From Liopterus haemorrhoidalis (Eukaryota > Arthropoda > Insecta > Coleoptera > Dytiscidae), in assembly GCA_963971575.1 (NCBI GenBank), contig OZ020616.1, forward strand, positions 5,600,924 through 5,664,923: 64,000 bases of DNA, read 5' to 3'. The notes under the pieces are model-generated. The model worked only from the letters and a program-made list of their open reading frames with translations. It had not been told where the DNA came from and did not search any database. Position numbers and translations under genes: made by a program. This document shows positions 1-10,209 of this stretch, piece after piece. Position 1 is the stretch's first letter, and the number at the start of each line of letters is the position of its first letter.

Positions 1-1070
1 TGTCGATTTCGCTTTGGTAAAGTACATGTTTCGGAGCGATACATAAGTATGGGACGTACAGTAGCTTGGTATAACCTGATCTTGGTGTTCCTAGACAGGA
101 ATTTAGTTTTGAAGAGGAGACCCAGTGCTATATACGATGCATTAGCAGCTTCAATTCTGTTCATAATTTTCTGCTGGATCAGATTCACCTAATTGTTACT
201 AATTTTATTTCATATTGTTAGTTTTGTATGAAAAACTTACTCTTAAAATCATTTACCATGTCATTAGTTTGAGACTGTCTTTTTTCTGTATTCTTTTTGT
301 TCGGTTTTCAACTCATGATTGTCTTTCCTTTCGGATTGTCATCCATTCTTGAAACGTGTCCAGTTTCAAATAGGCATTTATAATTACAGTAGCTCAGTAC
401 TGCAAGGCAATATGTTACAATATTTTTATGTAATATTCTATTCTATTAATTACAAAGATTAATTAAACAGTTTATTACTATTTGTTTCGCCCACAAACAA
501 AAATCTGTGCAGATCTGTTGTTCTCTCTGTTGTTCAAACTCATCAGAGATAATATATTTGACACGGTCTTAGCTAAAGCAACTGCCATTAATCCTGAAAT
601 TCGCCCTAAGGATAACTTAACACTCTGTATTTCCGTTCACGACCTTACTCGAATCCTAGATCGTTCATCATCGTGAATCGGCCACTGTTCGTAATGTAAT
701 TAATCGAAAACTAGTTTTAGAACTGTAATTTTAGATGTGGTTTGTTATTTTATTTTAATTAGATCAATTATATGGATAAATAGAAATGTATTAGATTGTA
801 ATTAGGAAGATTTTTTATATGTTTAAATTATTAAGTGAGTCGAGTAAATATATGTTATTCATGAAGAAAGGATTGCTACAATTTTTAATGATAACTAGCG
901 AGTTATTCGAGGTATAACTGATTTGTTTTGTAATTATATTATCATCGAATCAATGCTAGATTTTCTTACAAGTTAAAGAACCTAAGACACTTTATGCTAC
1001 ATGAAAAAACTATCATTATTATTGCAGAAAATATATACTAGTTCATCGTACTCAATCAGGGGTGATAGCT
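1..1070. other. AT-rich sequence, no gene recognised
   Basis: I see no transposon protein motif, terminal repeat or RNA gene here. A 64-codon frame at 482-676 starts at TTG and matches nothing I recognise. The last 30 bases run into the RT-derived repeat that begins near 1072. Confidence 0.5.
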
Positions 1071-1256
1071 AGAAAATGGTTGAACAACATTTAACGAGAT
1101 GATTGCATGAGATGGGAAAAGTCCTCAATGGTGTACCACAGGACTCAGTCCTAGGACCTCTTCTTTTCCTATTATACGAGGGCTATTTTTTTCAAGTTCC
1201 ATGGTGTGAACAAAAACAAAGGTAATAAGAAAAGTTTTAATATACACAAGAGTTAC

Positions 1257-1690
1257 TCATACATCTAAATTATTTCTTAACGTAGTCGCCACCAACATTA
1301 AGGTATTTGTCGGAACAGGGACGAAGTTTTTACCCTCCTCATACCATGTTGCCGCCTGGGTTCTCAACCAATCTTGCACACTGGTTTTCAGCTCCTCATT
1401 AGTGCTGAACCGCTTCTTTCCCAACCACAATTTCAACCTGGTGAACAAATGGAAATCGCTTGGAGTCAAATACGGGCTATAGATCTCCCATCAGAAATTT
1501 TTGAGCAGTTCATTTGTTTGTGCTTCAGTATGAAGTCGTGCATTGTCATGAAGAAGGACAATGCCTGATGACAACATGCCTCTTCTTTTGTTCTGTATTG
1601 CTCTCCGAAGACATTTCAGAATCTTGCATAAATCTGGAATGCGGCGGGATCTTCGATTGTAGTAGACATGATAAAACAACACTCTACAAC
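1257..1690 (-). pseudogene. Mariner transposase, C-terminal part, broken
   Basis: Transposase catalysing cut-and-paste movement of the surrounding element, now inactive. On the minus strand I read LHDNARLHTEAQTNELLKNF (second catalytic Asp), a stop where a Trp codon is expected, then TPSDFHLFTRLKLWLGKKRF with the third catalytic Asp, and ELKTSVQDWLRTQAATWYEEG, the usual mariner tail. A frameshift or stop separates the two halves near 1480, and another alters the end near 1320. The N-terminal helix-turn-helix domains and the first catalytic Asp are deleted. It lies inside the TIRs at 1177-1836. Confidence 0.88.
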
Positions 1691-1759
1691 ATCAAAACTA
1701 CGGCACGTAATGGAAGAACCGGTAGGGAGTTGACAGATAGATTGTTAAACATTACTGCA

Positions 1760-1786
1760 CTATTGTTAAGCGCCGCTTAACAATAG
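1760..1786. repeat. 27-bp hairpin inside mariner 5' region
   Basis: CTATTGTTAAGCG, one base, then CGCTTAACAATAG: a perfect 13 bp stem. It sits close to the transposase start side of the deleted mariner and may mark the deletion scar. Confidence 0.7.
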
Positions 1787-2433
1787 CAACTGAGTTTCCA
1801 TAGCCAACCTAACAGAACTTGAAAAAATAGCCCTCGTATGTTGCCGATCTGAAATCCTTAGTTTCAAAATTACGTGCTAACTTACCTTGCTTACTTCTTG
1901 GGCTCTCTGGGAGATGGTCGAGCAATAGTTAACGAGATGATTGCATGAGACGGTAAAAGTCTTCAGTGGTGTACCACAGAACTCAGTCTTAAGACCTCAT
2001 CTTTTCCTATTATATGTTTCCAATCTGAAATCCTTAGTATCAAAAATACGTGCTAACCTACCTTGCTTACTTCTGGGCTATTTGGGAGATGGTTGAGCAA
2101 TAATTAACAAGATGATTGCATGAGATGGGAAAAGTCTTCAGTGCTATACCACAAGGCTCAGTCCTAGGACCTTTTCTTTGCCTAATATATATTACCGATC
2201 TGAAATCCATAGCTTTTTCTTTAATAACCCAATAAAAGGTATTCTGCTCTACGGCTTTGAAATATGAGGATGGAAAGAATGGGAAGAAATAGAAGGAATA
2301 CAAGAAACGTACATTAAATGGACACTGGGATTAGACAGGCAAACACCGAGCTATATAGTTCTAACAGAAACGAAGAGAAATAAAATTAGGCTAAAAACCG
2401 GAACTCGAGCTGTAAAGTAAGAACAAAAAATCA

Positions 2434-2679
2434 TCGGTGACCTGGCAATATCTCCTATCTGCATAAATAGAAATTTTACAGGAGAGGTAAAATACTGCTT
2501 TCTGTCAGCCGTTTTTGCGTAGTTAAAAGGTATTGCTTTGTAGGGAATTTAGACCTTAAATATTTTTCCTGTTTAAGAAGTATTGTCTCAACATGTGCCC
2601 ACTGATACGTGGGTTACAATGCAACCAAGAACTAGTTTTCGCTAAAAATTGTAGATAGGAGGTATTGCCACGTCACCGA
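2434..2679. mobile_element. Short inverted-repeat (MITE-like) element inside LINE K1
   Basis: Left end TCGGTGACCTGGCAATATCT and right end ATTGCCACGTCACCGA are inverted copies with about 25 bp of similarity (CTCCTATC/GATAGGAG continues it). It separates two stretches of K1 protein homology. No coding capacity. I could not fix the target duplication, so superfamily is unassigned. Confidence 0.7.
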
Positions 2680-3257
2680 CGAAATACAATTTTCACAACG
2701 AAGTTCTGAAGCGATGCTGGAAAGAAAGAAAAAAACAATACAGAAACAAAATGGAAAACTGAAAGAAGGAAATACTATGAGAGGAACGGCTACAGCGAGG
2801 ACGAAATTAGAAGAAGGCAGGAAGAAGGTGCTGCAGTAGGAAAAATAACTATAGAAATAGAGGTACAGCTGCAGAACCTGCAGAATAAGATCGACCAGCA
2901 CAGGTACTTTCAAGAATATGGGAGCATACAAACACAATAAGTGCCACAATATCTGCAAGAAAATAACCATCTCCAAAAATCAATAGCAAGATTCAGGTGT
3001 GAAAACGAGACAGAGGCAAGTAAATACTGGAAGGAATATAACGAGAGATTGTGCAGAACATGCGGTGAAATGCAAGAAACAATTGATCATTTAAAAAAAC
3101 TATACAGATATATGAAGAGAGACAAGGATAATACAGGAATTGCTCGACGAATCAGGTGCCGGGACGACATGGATAAAAAAGGTGTCACAGAAAAGAAGAA
3201 AAAATGAAGTGGAAAAAAAATAAAAAGCTATTAATTATTAGATTATTATACATAATA

Positions 3258-3641
3258 CTTCCTCAGTTCCTCAATAAGTGTCCGATTTCATAAAAAAATA
3301 ATGCAAAGGGATATATACTGTATATTTTCACAACTAAACAAAATGTGAGGAGGCTTATAATCGTTGCCTCCTCTATGAAGCATGGTCAATTCCATACACT
3401 GCCGTGTAATGAAACAATTGTCTAGCTTTTCCGCGGAAATTTCATCCTATGTTTTATGCACGGCCGCAACGAGTTCATCAATACTGGACGGGGACTCTTT
3501 GTGTTGTAATGATTGAATGGCGTTGAAGAAACCCAAATCGATGACTAATTTAAATAAATAACTACTTATACATTTAATTTCATTATTTCAATAATCCATT
3601 AAAAAAACTAAAATCGAACACTTATTTTGGAACGGAGGGAG
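3258..3641 (-). mobile_element. Stowaway-like / plant-type mariner relative, deleted copy
   Basis: The right end reads inward CTCCCTCCGTTCCAAAATAA, which is the terminal sequence known from grass Stowaway MITEs. The left end is CTTCCTCAGTTCCTCAATAA. TA flanks at 3256-3257 and 3642-3643 fit a Tc1/mariner target duplication. It is 384 bp, inserted in the 3' UTR of LINE K1, and carries the C-terminus of a transposase on the minus strand. Confidence 0.85.
3342..3542 (-). pseudogene. Plant-type (DD39D-like) mariner transposase C-terminus
   Basis: Minus-strand reading gives DLGFFNAIQSLQHKESPSSI then DELVAAVHKT, a stop, DEISAEKLDNCF.. and GGNDYKPPHI. The order D-x-GFF-x-xIQSLQ, then a helix with DEL, then F-T, then GGN-x-YK-PH is the C-terminal signature I associate with transposases of Stowaway/Osmar-type mariners, where the first Asp is the third catalytic residue. 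One in-frame TAG and truncation before the first two catalytic Asp residues make it a pseudogene. It is not like the insect mariners at 1.2, 21, 41 and 50 kb, whose tails read WLxxQAAxxYxEG or KCINLHGEYFEK. Confidence 0.75.
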
Positions 3642-3739
3642 TATTATTTATGTAGTTAAGTTTGGGAAATTAATGTAAATACTGTACTCCATTCAAAGTC
3701 GGAAGGCAAGAATAAAGTGTATATCTATTCATCTATCTA

Positions 3740-4460
3740 GAAACTCCCTTTATTTCAAAATAATGAACTTGACCCACACTAAAATCGATTTCTGGATAAA
3801 TGCTAAGATGATCTACTTAAATTAATATGACTTTACTTAACTGGTGAAGCAAAAACCAGCGAGCAATTAAAAATATCATGAATTGTACGTGTCATAAGCC
3901 ACACGATATGGAGAAACGTTGAAGTAGAAGGAGTTAAAATTCAGTGTTTTCATTAATTGTTTTGTGTGTAAGTTGCATGAGGTACAAGTCTAATAAATTG
4001 CTCGTGGTGGCCCATTGAGCTTTGGGCATGTATATTTACATAGTATTCGCTAAACCGCTCGTCACGAATTCGCCGCAGGCCTGACGTTTTCGTAAACGAG
4101 ATTCTAATCGCATTGTCCGTGCATTCCGGCCCTGTTCTTTCGTCACGTCCGCCGACGACAGTGCCGTACATCTAGCAGGGAAAATAGGGCACGTGGTAGA
4201 CATAAAATAAAAATAAAAATCATTAGTAAAGTATTAACCACAGAACATTAACCAGAAGAGACATCTCTGTGTAAAAATTTTGTTCAGCGTAACTAACGCC
4301 AACTAGAGATCGCCCACGTACTAATTGAATGAAACCGCGAAATTTGAATGTACTCATATTTATTATTCCAAAAAAATTACAATTGATAAAACATGAATAC
4401 ATTTTCGTTTTACATAAAATTTTATTACAATTCAAAATTGTAATAAAATTTTATAATTTT
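3740..4460. other. No recognised element; one short GC-richer frame
   Basis: No transposon motif seen. A 72-codon minus-strand frame at 3953-4171 begins MYGTVVGGRDERTGPECTDN and lies in a patch richer in GC than its surroundings, so a degraded exon is conceivable. I recognise no domain and see no supporting splice sites. Confidence 0.3.
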
Positions 4461-4461
4461 A

Positions 4462-4665
4462 TCGCAACCGGCTATAAAATGTTATACCTTTCTGCGTGCT
4501 CAATAAAAAAGGACGTAAAACTGACCACACTACCCCTGAATGTTACACAGGTGAAAATATGGTTTCGAAACCTGGAACAGAAAGCCAAGGCTCATCTCAG
4601 GCTGTCACGTTAATTACGATAAGTTTTGTATGAGAAAACTCTGGTGTTTCACATATGTTCATTAA
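4462..4665 (+). repeat. 200 bp repeat with homeodomain-like peptide, copy 1
   Basis: Almost identical to 5479-5682. The longest frame ends YLSACSIKKDVKLTTLPLNV then TQVKIWFRNLEQKAKAHLRL and a stop. TQVKIWFxN matches the third helix of homeodomains, and YLS plus xAKAxxLRL fits the Msx/msh group in position, with a two-residue length difference. The rest of a homeobox is missing. Alternatively the likeness is chance inside a SINE body, since copy 2 has a tRNA-like head. Confidence 0.7.
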
Positions 4666-5325
4666 CATTTAATTTTTATCCAGCATTAATTCCTTTCCTT
4701 CATGGACTGTTTAAATATAAACTTGACATTTTCAACATGCCTAATTTATAAACCCAGTATATATTAGAAGTATTGACACCTGGCATCACGCCATTGTTGA
4801 CTTATTGTCACACACACAATAGTGCTAGTCAAACAGCTGTCCTATAGTATCATCAGGCACGGTTCCTCTATTGACAATTTCTGTACCCTGACGTATCAAA
4901 TTAAATTAAATCACAATTCTTCTTCATTTAGCTTTTACCCCTATCCATTCTAAATCTCTGCAGAAATTTAATAAATCTGAAATGAGGTAGGAAAATTAGA
5001 TACAGCTGATAAAATCATGAGGGCAATGAAAAATGGTTATAATCATTAAATATCTAGAAAAGGTTATTGAAGAAATAATCAGTTACCATTGGTGATAAAT
5101 AATTTTTCTTCTCACCATGTGGATGAAACAGTACACTAGCTATCAGAACGATGAACAGGATGAAGAGTAAAATGAAGAAATAGTATAAAGTGAGGAAGAA
5201 GAAGTAGTAATTAAAAAATCACTTTGCAAGAGCTGTAAAATTGTATTCATTCAAAGTATGTATTATTATTAGGTATTACTGTTATTTTCTACTTTACTCT
5301 TGGGCCGATGTCGCAATTTGCCCGG
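4666..5325. other. AT-rich spacer
   Basis: No gene recognised. A run near 5100-5260 codes short acidic pieces and KSLCKSCKIVFIQ, with stops in between. I cannot assign it. Confidence 0.4.
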
Positions 5326-5334
5326 GCTAGTTTA

Positions 5335-5682
5335 ATTCTACCTGCGGCCACAAGCGCTAAAGCGCTTGTTCTTGCTGTTGACCACTGGAAGGAGTATGCT
5401 CGTGAGTTCAAATCCTGACTGTGTCAAATTATTTGTGTAAAAAAATATATATACAAATTACAGGCAATGCTTTGCCGTTCGCATCCGGCTATAAAATATT
5501 ATACCTTTCTGCGTGCTCAATAAAAAAGGACGTAAAACTGACCACACTACCCCTGAATGTTACACAGGTGAAAATATGGTTTCGAAACCTGGCACAGAAA
5601 GCCAAGGCTCATCTCAGGCTGTCACGTTAATTACGATAAGTTTTGTATGAGAAAACTCTGGTGTTTCACATATGTTTATTAA
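5335..5682 (+). repeat. 200 bp repeat copy 2 with tRNA-like head (possible SINE)
   Basis: 5479-5682 repeats 4462-4665 with few differences (LAQKAKA instead of LEQKAKA in the peptide). Upstream, GAGTTCAAATCCTGAC at about 5406-5421 matches a Pol III B box and is preceded by a tRNA-length stretch from about 5345. Copy 1 lacks this head. This fits a tRNA-headed SINE of about 350 bp with copy 1 truncated at its 5' end. Confidence 0.5.
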
Positions 5683-5741
5683 AAATAAAACTCTAGTTGG
5701 CTTTGGAATTTTTATGAACGTATATCTTCGACCACATGTTA

Positions 5742-6200
5742 TGGTTGGTTTATATACGGAACAAGAATAAGGAATAGGAAATAAGAATAGTACACAAGAT
5801 GTTAAAACATGGCTGCGCCGTATATCGGTTTATGTAGGAATGAAATTTAACTTAAACATAAGAATAGTTGGTAACATTCAACTTCTATTCTTATTTCAAG
5901 AATAAGACACGATAAGCCACAGCAATCAAAATGTCTGCCGTAATAAAGTTTGTTCAACAGATGTTTTTCAGTTGTGATCAGAGGGTTGTAAACAACAATA
6001 AAATGTTTTTATTATTTTTATTTATTCTTCTTGTAAGTTTTAAGAACCTCTAAAGTGACAAACGTTAAACACAGGCCAACGCAAGTACGCAGGCGCAGCG
6101 ACGAAATGTTATGTCCTATATAAACGGTTTAATATTTTTTATTCTTGTGTACTATTCTTATTTCCTATTTCTTATTCTTGTTCCGTATATAAACCAACCA
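5742..6200. mobile_element. MITE, PIF/Harbinger type by TTA target duplication
   Basis: Terminal inverted repeats of about 57 bp begin TGGTTGGTTTATATACGGAA and end with its complement. Direct TTA flanks lie at 5739-5741 and 6201-6203. It is 459 bp with no coding capacity. A 3 bp TTA duplication is characteristic of PIF/Harbinger elements. Confidence 0.88.
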
Positions 6201-6297
6201 TTAAAGTTTGCATTCATAACCTCTAAATTATAAAATGTAAACAAAACGTGGTGCCGTAAGATACGTGATATAAGTTAATTTTCCATGACCTGTTGCG

Positions 6298-6314
6298 TTT
6301 TTTTTTTTTTTTTT
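6298..6314. repeat. Poly-T tract (17 nt)
   Basis: Uninterrupted T run. Could be the reverse of a retroposon poly-A, but no element body is visible beside it. Confidence 0.7.
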
Positions 6315-6633
6315 GAGTGAACTAGTATAAGTTCTTTGGATATAATTCCAAACCATATAACTCCAAACTATGTAGAAATGTAATAACGAGAATTGATTTA
6401 AATAAATGAAATCCGTCTTTTCCTTTGTACGTTGTAATCTTGCACGATGTTCTATTAAAAACTGTTTCTCAACCGACGGTCCGCAAAAATTTCAATAACA
6501 ATTTTCTGCTAAAGTTCATTCATAATAACTATGACGTCATACTTGGTTAATTTAGTTGCCAATGTTACAATGTAATGTATCTAACATGCAAGCATTACTC
6601 AGTTGTTACAGTTGGCTCCCAAAGGTTGGTACT

Positions 6634-6760
6634 TATAATAATAATAATAATAATAATAAGCTTTTTATTCCAGAAATGATGCTACAAATAATTACATAAA
6701 TACATAAATATTGCAACATATTAAACAACAATTAAAAAATAAAGTATTATATAATTATTA
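6634..6760 (-). repeat. (TAA)n plus reversed LINE 3' end
   Basis: About eight TAA units followed by GCTTTTTATTCC. On the minus strand this reads GGAATAAAAAGC(TTATTA)n, a polyadenylation-like signal with a TTA microsatellite tail, as at the 3' ends of the LINEs at 24.2 kb and 39.6 kb. No RT homology remains nearby. Confidence 0.5.
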
Positions 6761-7099
6761 TATACATAGTAATTAAAGAATTGCAATTAGTACTGGCAAT
6801 GCATACTTCAATAATGTTCCAATATTCGTTATTCAAGTAAAACAAAATTGAAAATTTGAAATTAAAATATTCAAAAATTTTAATTTAAATAAAATATTTC
6901 TTTTTTTCTCTATATCATAATTCCGATTAACTCCCCTAACAAGAATAAGTTTTTAATAAATGCTTGAATATAACCTAACTTTTTTGATATTTGTAAACAA
7001 ATAATATAACATTTGTAAGTAAATTTATTAACTATTACGTTATTTCATAGTTGTTGTGAAAGAATTTAACGATTCTTTGACGACAGGGAGGCGTGCTAT

Positions 7100-8109
7100 A
7101 GTCCGTTCAAACGTTAGAATGCAGTATTGCTCTTATGGCAAATGAAAGCGGTGTTGCCAAATGTTGTAAAAGTGACCAATTTTATGTTCTTTTGTTGTTA
7201 ATTCATTGAAACTAAACAGAAAATGTATCAGAGAATCGTATAACTTACAAAAATAAGGTAGCACGGTACAAATGTGAATAAACATTTGTAGAATTTAGGG
7301 CCGTTTTAGGCCATGCAGGGGCCCTTGGGCACACAGAGTTTGGGGCCCTTTTAGAAAGTATAAAAAAAAGTGAATAAAAACATCAGTATGTATGTATGGA
7401 TTTGTATTTAGTGACTATTGGTTATTATGGTTAGCTTATATACAAATCAAATATAAGTGAAGTGATTACTTTTTTGAGAATTGGACTTACGTTAATGATG
7501 ATGGTTTCTTTCGGGATTTCTGTTTGGTCAAAATCTTCCTTTATGTCCTCAAAATCTAATTTTTGAAGGATACCACTCTTTAGGCAAATGATTGACAAAT
7601 TAATAAGTCGTTCTTGTAACATAGTCATTTGTAATTCATTTTTTATTATTTTTAGCCGTCAAAATGAGCGCTCTCCACTACAATTCCTGACCAATAAGCA
7701 AAGGAATATCCACAACTTCCACATTCGGGAAAATTTCTGCTAATTTATCTGCTTTTATTAGAGTATGTAAGGTTCAGATACTCCGCCGATTCATTTGCAA
7801 TGTTTTTTAAGAAAAGTAGTAAAATTGTAGTAAAATGGCACTAAAAATTGAATCCTCTTTTTTCCGTATAAACAACGACCTCGGCATTTTAAGGCCCTCA
7901 TCAAGTCGGGGGCCCTGGGTTCGTGCCTCATGTGCCCTTATGGAAAAGATGGAACTGGTAGAATACCATGTCTTCACAGAGCAGCACGTTTTACAGCTAG
8001 CAACATCGCCAAGAAAGGAAATGACAGAGTCGTTGGGACGACCCATTAGAGAGTATGAAAAAGAAATACTCCATTTGCCCTGGACTGCATTCTAACATTT
8101 GAACGGACT
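7100..8109. mobile_element. Element bounded by AGTCCGTTCAAACGTTAGAA repeats, containing a hAT remnant
   Basis: Left end AGTCCGTTCAAACGTTAGAA and right end TTCTAACATTTGAACGGACT are inverted over about 25 bp, with GGCAAATG/CATTTGCC slightly further in. No clear target duplication. The interior is mostly a hAT derivative: GC-rich blocks with GGGGCCC near 7318-7354 and 7890-7920 are typical of hAT ends in the ZMYM-like group. So either this is one element or a MITE invaded by a hAT. Confidence 0.6.
7431..7770 (-). pseudogene. hAT transposase, C-terminal dimerisation region, decayed
   Basis: Minus strand reads KADKLAEIFPNVEVVDIPLL, a frame change, then SGERSF, a stop (TGA near 7665), RLKIIKNELQMTMLQERLIN and LSIICLKSGILQKLDFEDIK. 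The order xERSFSxLKxIKxxLRxTMxQERLxxLxxLSIE..KLDxDxIIxDF is the conserved C-terminal dimerisation segment of ZMYM1-like hAT transposases. The catalytic core and N-terminus are gone. Confidence 0.8.
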
Positions 8110-10040
8110 TCCAATTGTATCAATTTATTGTTTATACAAAAATTACTAAAAATACTAAAAATTATTTGTAAAATAATATTTTGCAGGTCCGTGATTAGTT
8201 TAGGATTGAGAAGCTCTCCCGTAGAATACGGTATTTGTTCCCGATACTAATCATATATCCAAAGAATTGTTACGTCATTTCTTTTAGATCTCTGGTTGGC
8301 AACAAATTTTTCGGATGACTTCCTTATTGCTGACTCGGTCGAACCAGGAGATTCTGAGTATATGCTTACAGAACCTTATAAATGTGCTTATTCGATTATT
8401 GTTGCCTTTTATTGAATATATTTAGCACGCCTCTGCCTGTAGCATGTTATTTACTTAAATTTCCATTTAGCATGGACCTCTGAGCATATGTTTTCATGCT
8501 CGCCATGCGATATCATAATTGGTAATTCAAATTTGATTCCGTTAGATTATTCCAGCATGCTGGGATTTTTCAAAATTCTGTATTCCACCGATGTAGATAC
8601 AGACTTAGGTATTCGTGTCTTCGTTTGAAGAATATTTGAATTAGATTATACAATAGGTTTCTGGTATTTAAATCAGACATCTGCTGCTTGAATAAAAATA
8701 TTGGAGGCTATAAGGACAAGAATAGCCTAACTAAATATCATTGAAATACTAGAAATATATAATTAAAAAAAAATGGGTTCCCAATACCCAAGAAGGCAAC
8801 GAAAATAAAATCTCCGTTTCTAGACCTCCGACCATAGATTTAAAAGCCACGTAGTCAGTGTGAATTTTCGATTGGTCCTATTGTCCCTGTATAAATAAGT
8901 ACTAATTTTAAGTATTAAAAACTTGAAGCTGTTTTTCGCTATTATAAAGCAACGAAAATTTAAATATTGCCTCAGATGAAAAACAGTATTCAGTTGACTA
9001 CTGTTTTTTCTAATAGGCTAGACCAGAACGTAATTTTTTCTACTTGTTAGTCTATTAATTAGTTTAAATTATTTAAAAATATTTCAGGAATTCGAATTTT
9101 AACCTTAAACTGTGTCAGTTGGAGTGAACTAATTTAATTGGGTCTAATCTTGAATGGTAGCATGCGATTTTTTTCTGATAAGATCTATAAAATTTCACTT
9201 TTCATGGAATTAATATGGAGTTATGATTTGATTTGAAGCGACAAGCGTACAAAATCGTGACCTCTATAGCTACCTTTTTTGTAAATTCGATTATTATCTA
9301 TAAGGGTTACACTTTTACTACCATTCCATTTATGTTTGACATATTTGGAACTGAACAGTTTACCATTAAGAATAAAAGTTATATCAAATAATAAATATAA
9401 ATAATAATAAGCTCATTAAGGGCAAATGCTTTCGCCATCAGAAACCAATCTTGTTTTTCTTGTTCAAAGTATATCTATAGATTCAGCTCGTCCATTTATA
9501 TTCTTCACCGTCTGCTTTTGTATTTCTGTCCATCTCTAGGTATCCACCTCATAACTTGCTTACTTCATCTATCGTCTGTTGAACGCATAACATGTCCATT
9601 CCATTATCATTTTAGAAATTTTGCTCTAACTAATACATCGGTTATTCCGGTTCGTCTTAATTATTAATTTCCCTGACGATATGTTAAAAATAGATACGTA
9701 TTTCCATGATAAGCTGACATACTAGTATTTTCTTCTCATTCTTGTTTGCTAGCTAAGTTGAGACTCATATGTAAGCATTGTTATAGTATTTCCAAAATGA
9801 AATTGCTTCACAATTCAGTAATGGGTTTATGGCAGTAATCCTAGGATTTATTGCAGTAAAAAGGATATAAGGGGTATTAAGGGAATTTTAAATTTAATTC
9901 GAATAGATGTAACACTAGTTCAATTGAAGTTTCTTAAAAACCATTGAGGATATTTTCCAAATTTATTCTATTGTTTCTAAATTTTAGGGATTGTTATACT
10001 TGTTTGTTACTTAATTTTCAACGTTCATAGGTGCATACAT
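8110..10040. other. AT-rich intergenic DNA, nothing recognised
   Basis: No frame longer than 60 codons, no inverted repeat or transposon motif that I can see across 1.9 kb. This may be unique or very old repeat sequence. Confidence 0.5.
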
Positions 10041-10050
10041 TAAAAACATG

Positions 10051-10175
10051 GCTCTTTGGCGACCATTTGATTTTGAAGAAATTCCTAATTTCTGTAGTGA
10101 AAATAGTGAATCTGTGCACGGTGATTTGTAGTGCGAAAATGTGGACGTTGATGTGGAGTGCGAAAATGTGGACGT
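10051..10175 (+). other. Short frame and 24-bp direct duplication
   Basis: A 27-codon frame begins MALWRPFDFEEIPNFCSENS, followed by a stop. Just after it, GTGCGAAAATGTGGACGT occurs twice 24 bp apart (about 10131 and 10156). No family recognised. Confidence 0.35.
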
Positions 10176-10209
10176 GACTACTTAAGAAAAATTTGTCAGA
10201 AGTTCTGAT

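Larger units (their letters stand above)
1177..1836 (-). mobile_element. Mariner element, internally deleted, TA target duplication
   Basis: Terminal inverted repeats CGAGGGCTATTTTTTTCAAG (left) and its near-perfect complement (right, ending at 1836) are flanked by TA at 1175-1176 and 1837-1838. Removing it restores the RT unit ..cctattata|tgttgccgat.., which matches the two uninterrupted units downstream. At 660 bp it is about half of a full mariner, so the 5' part of the transposase is missing. Confidence 0.92.
1072..2215 (+). repeat. Three tandem ~175 bp units derived from LINE reverse transcriptase
   Basis: Units begin near 1072, 1911 and 2086. Each reads GVPQxSVLGPLLFLL-like peptide (RT motif B, the GVPQGSVLGP block) followed by ..DLKSL. 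The middle unit is 175 bp. The first is about the same length once the mariner at 1177-1836 is removed. The third diverges after about 130 bp and runs into the RT thumb region of LINE K1. Every unit has substitutions that break the frame, for example GVPQD in unit 1 and NSVLRPH-like in unit 2. Tandem copies of one RT segment are not normal LINE structure, so this is a secondary local amplification. Confidence 0.75.
2236..3735 (+). pseudogene. LINE K1: RT thumb and C-terminal CCHC region, degenerate
   Basis: Remnant of a non-LTR retrotransposon. About 2240-2420 reads ILLYGFEI, a stop, GWKEWEEIEGIQETYIKWTL then LGLDRQTPSYI, the thumb segment that follows the RT domain. About 2740-2940 reads YYERNGYSEDEIRRRQEEG. 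About 2950-3110 reads SIARFRCENETEASKYWKEY then CRTCGEMQETIDHL, a C-x2-C-x8-H start of a C-terminal zinc knuckle. The 3' end near 3690-3735 has AATAAAG followed by TATATC, resembling the ends of K2 (45.8 kb) and K3 (49.7 kb). It is interrupted by a 246 bp inverted-repeat element and by the Stowaway-like element. All frames are broken. Confidence 0.8.

Noticed and set aside
7835..8095. 86-codon plus-strand frame near 8 kb as a gene
   Set aside because: It overlaps the GC-rich hAT end and the inverted repeat of the element at 7100-8109, and has no known domain.
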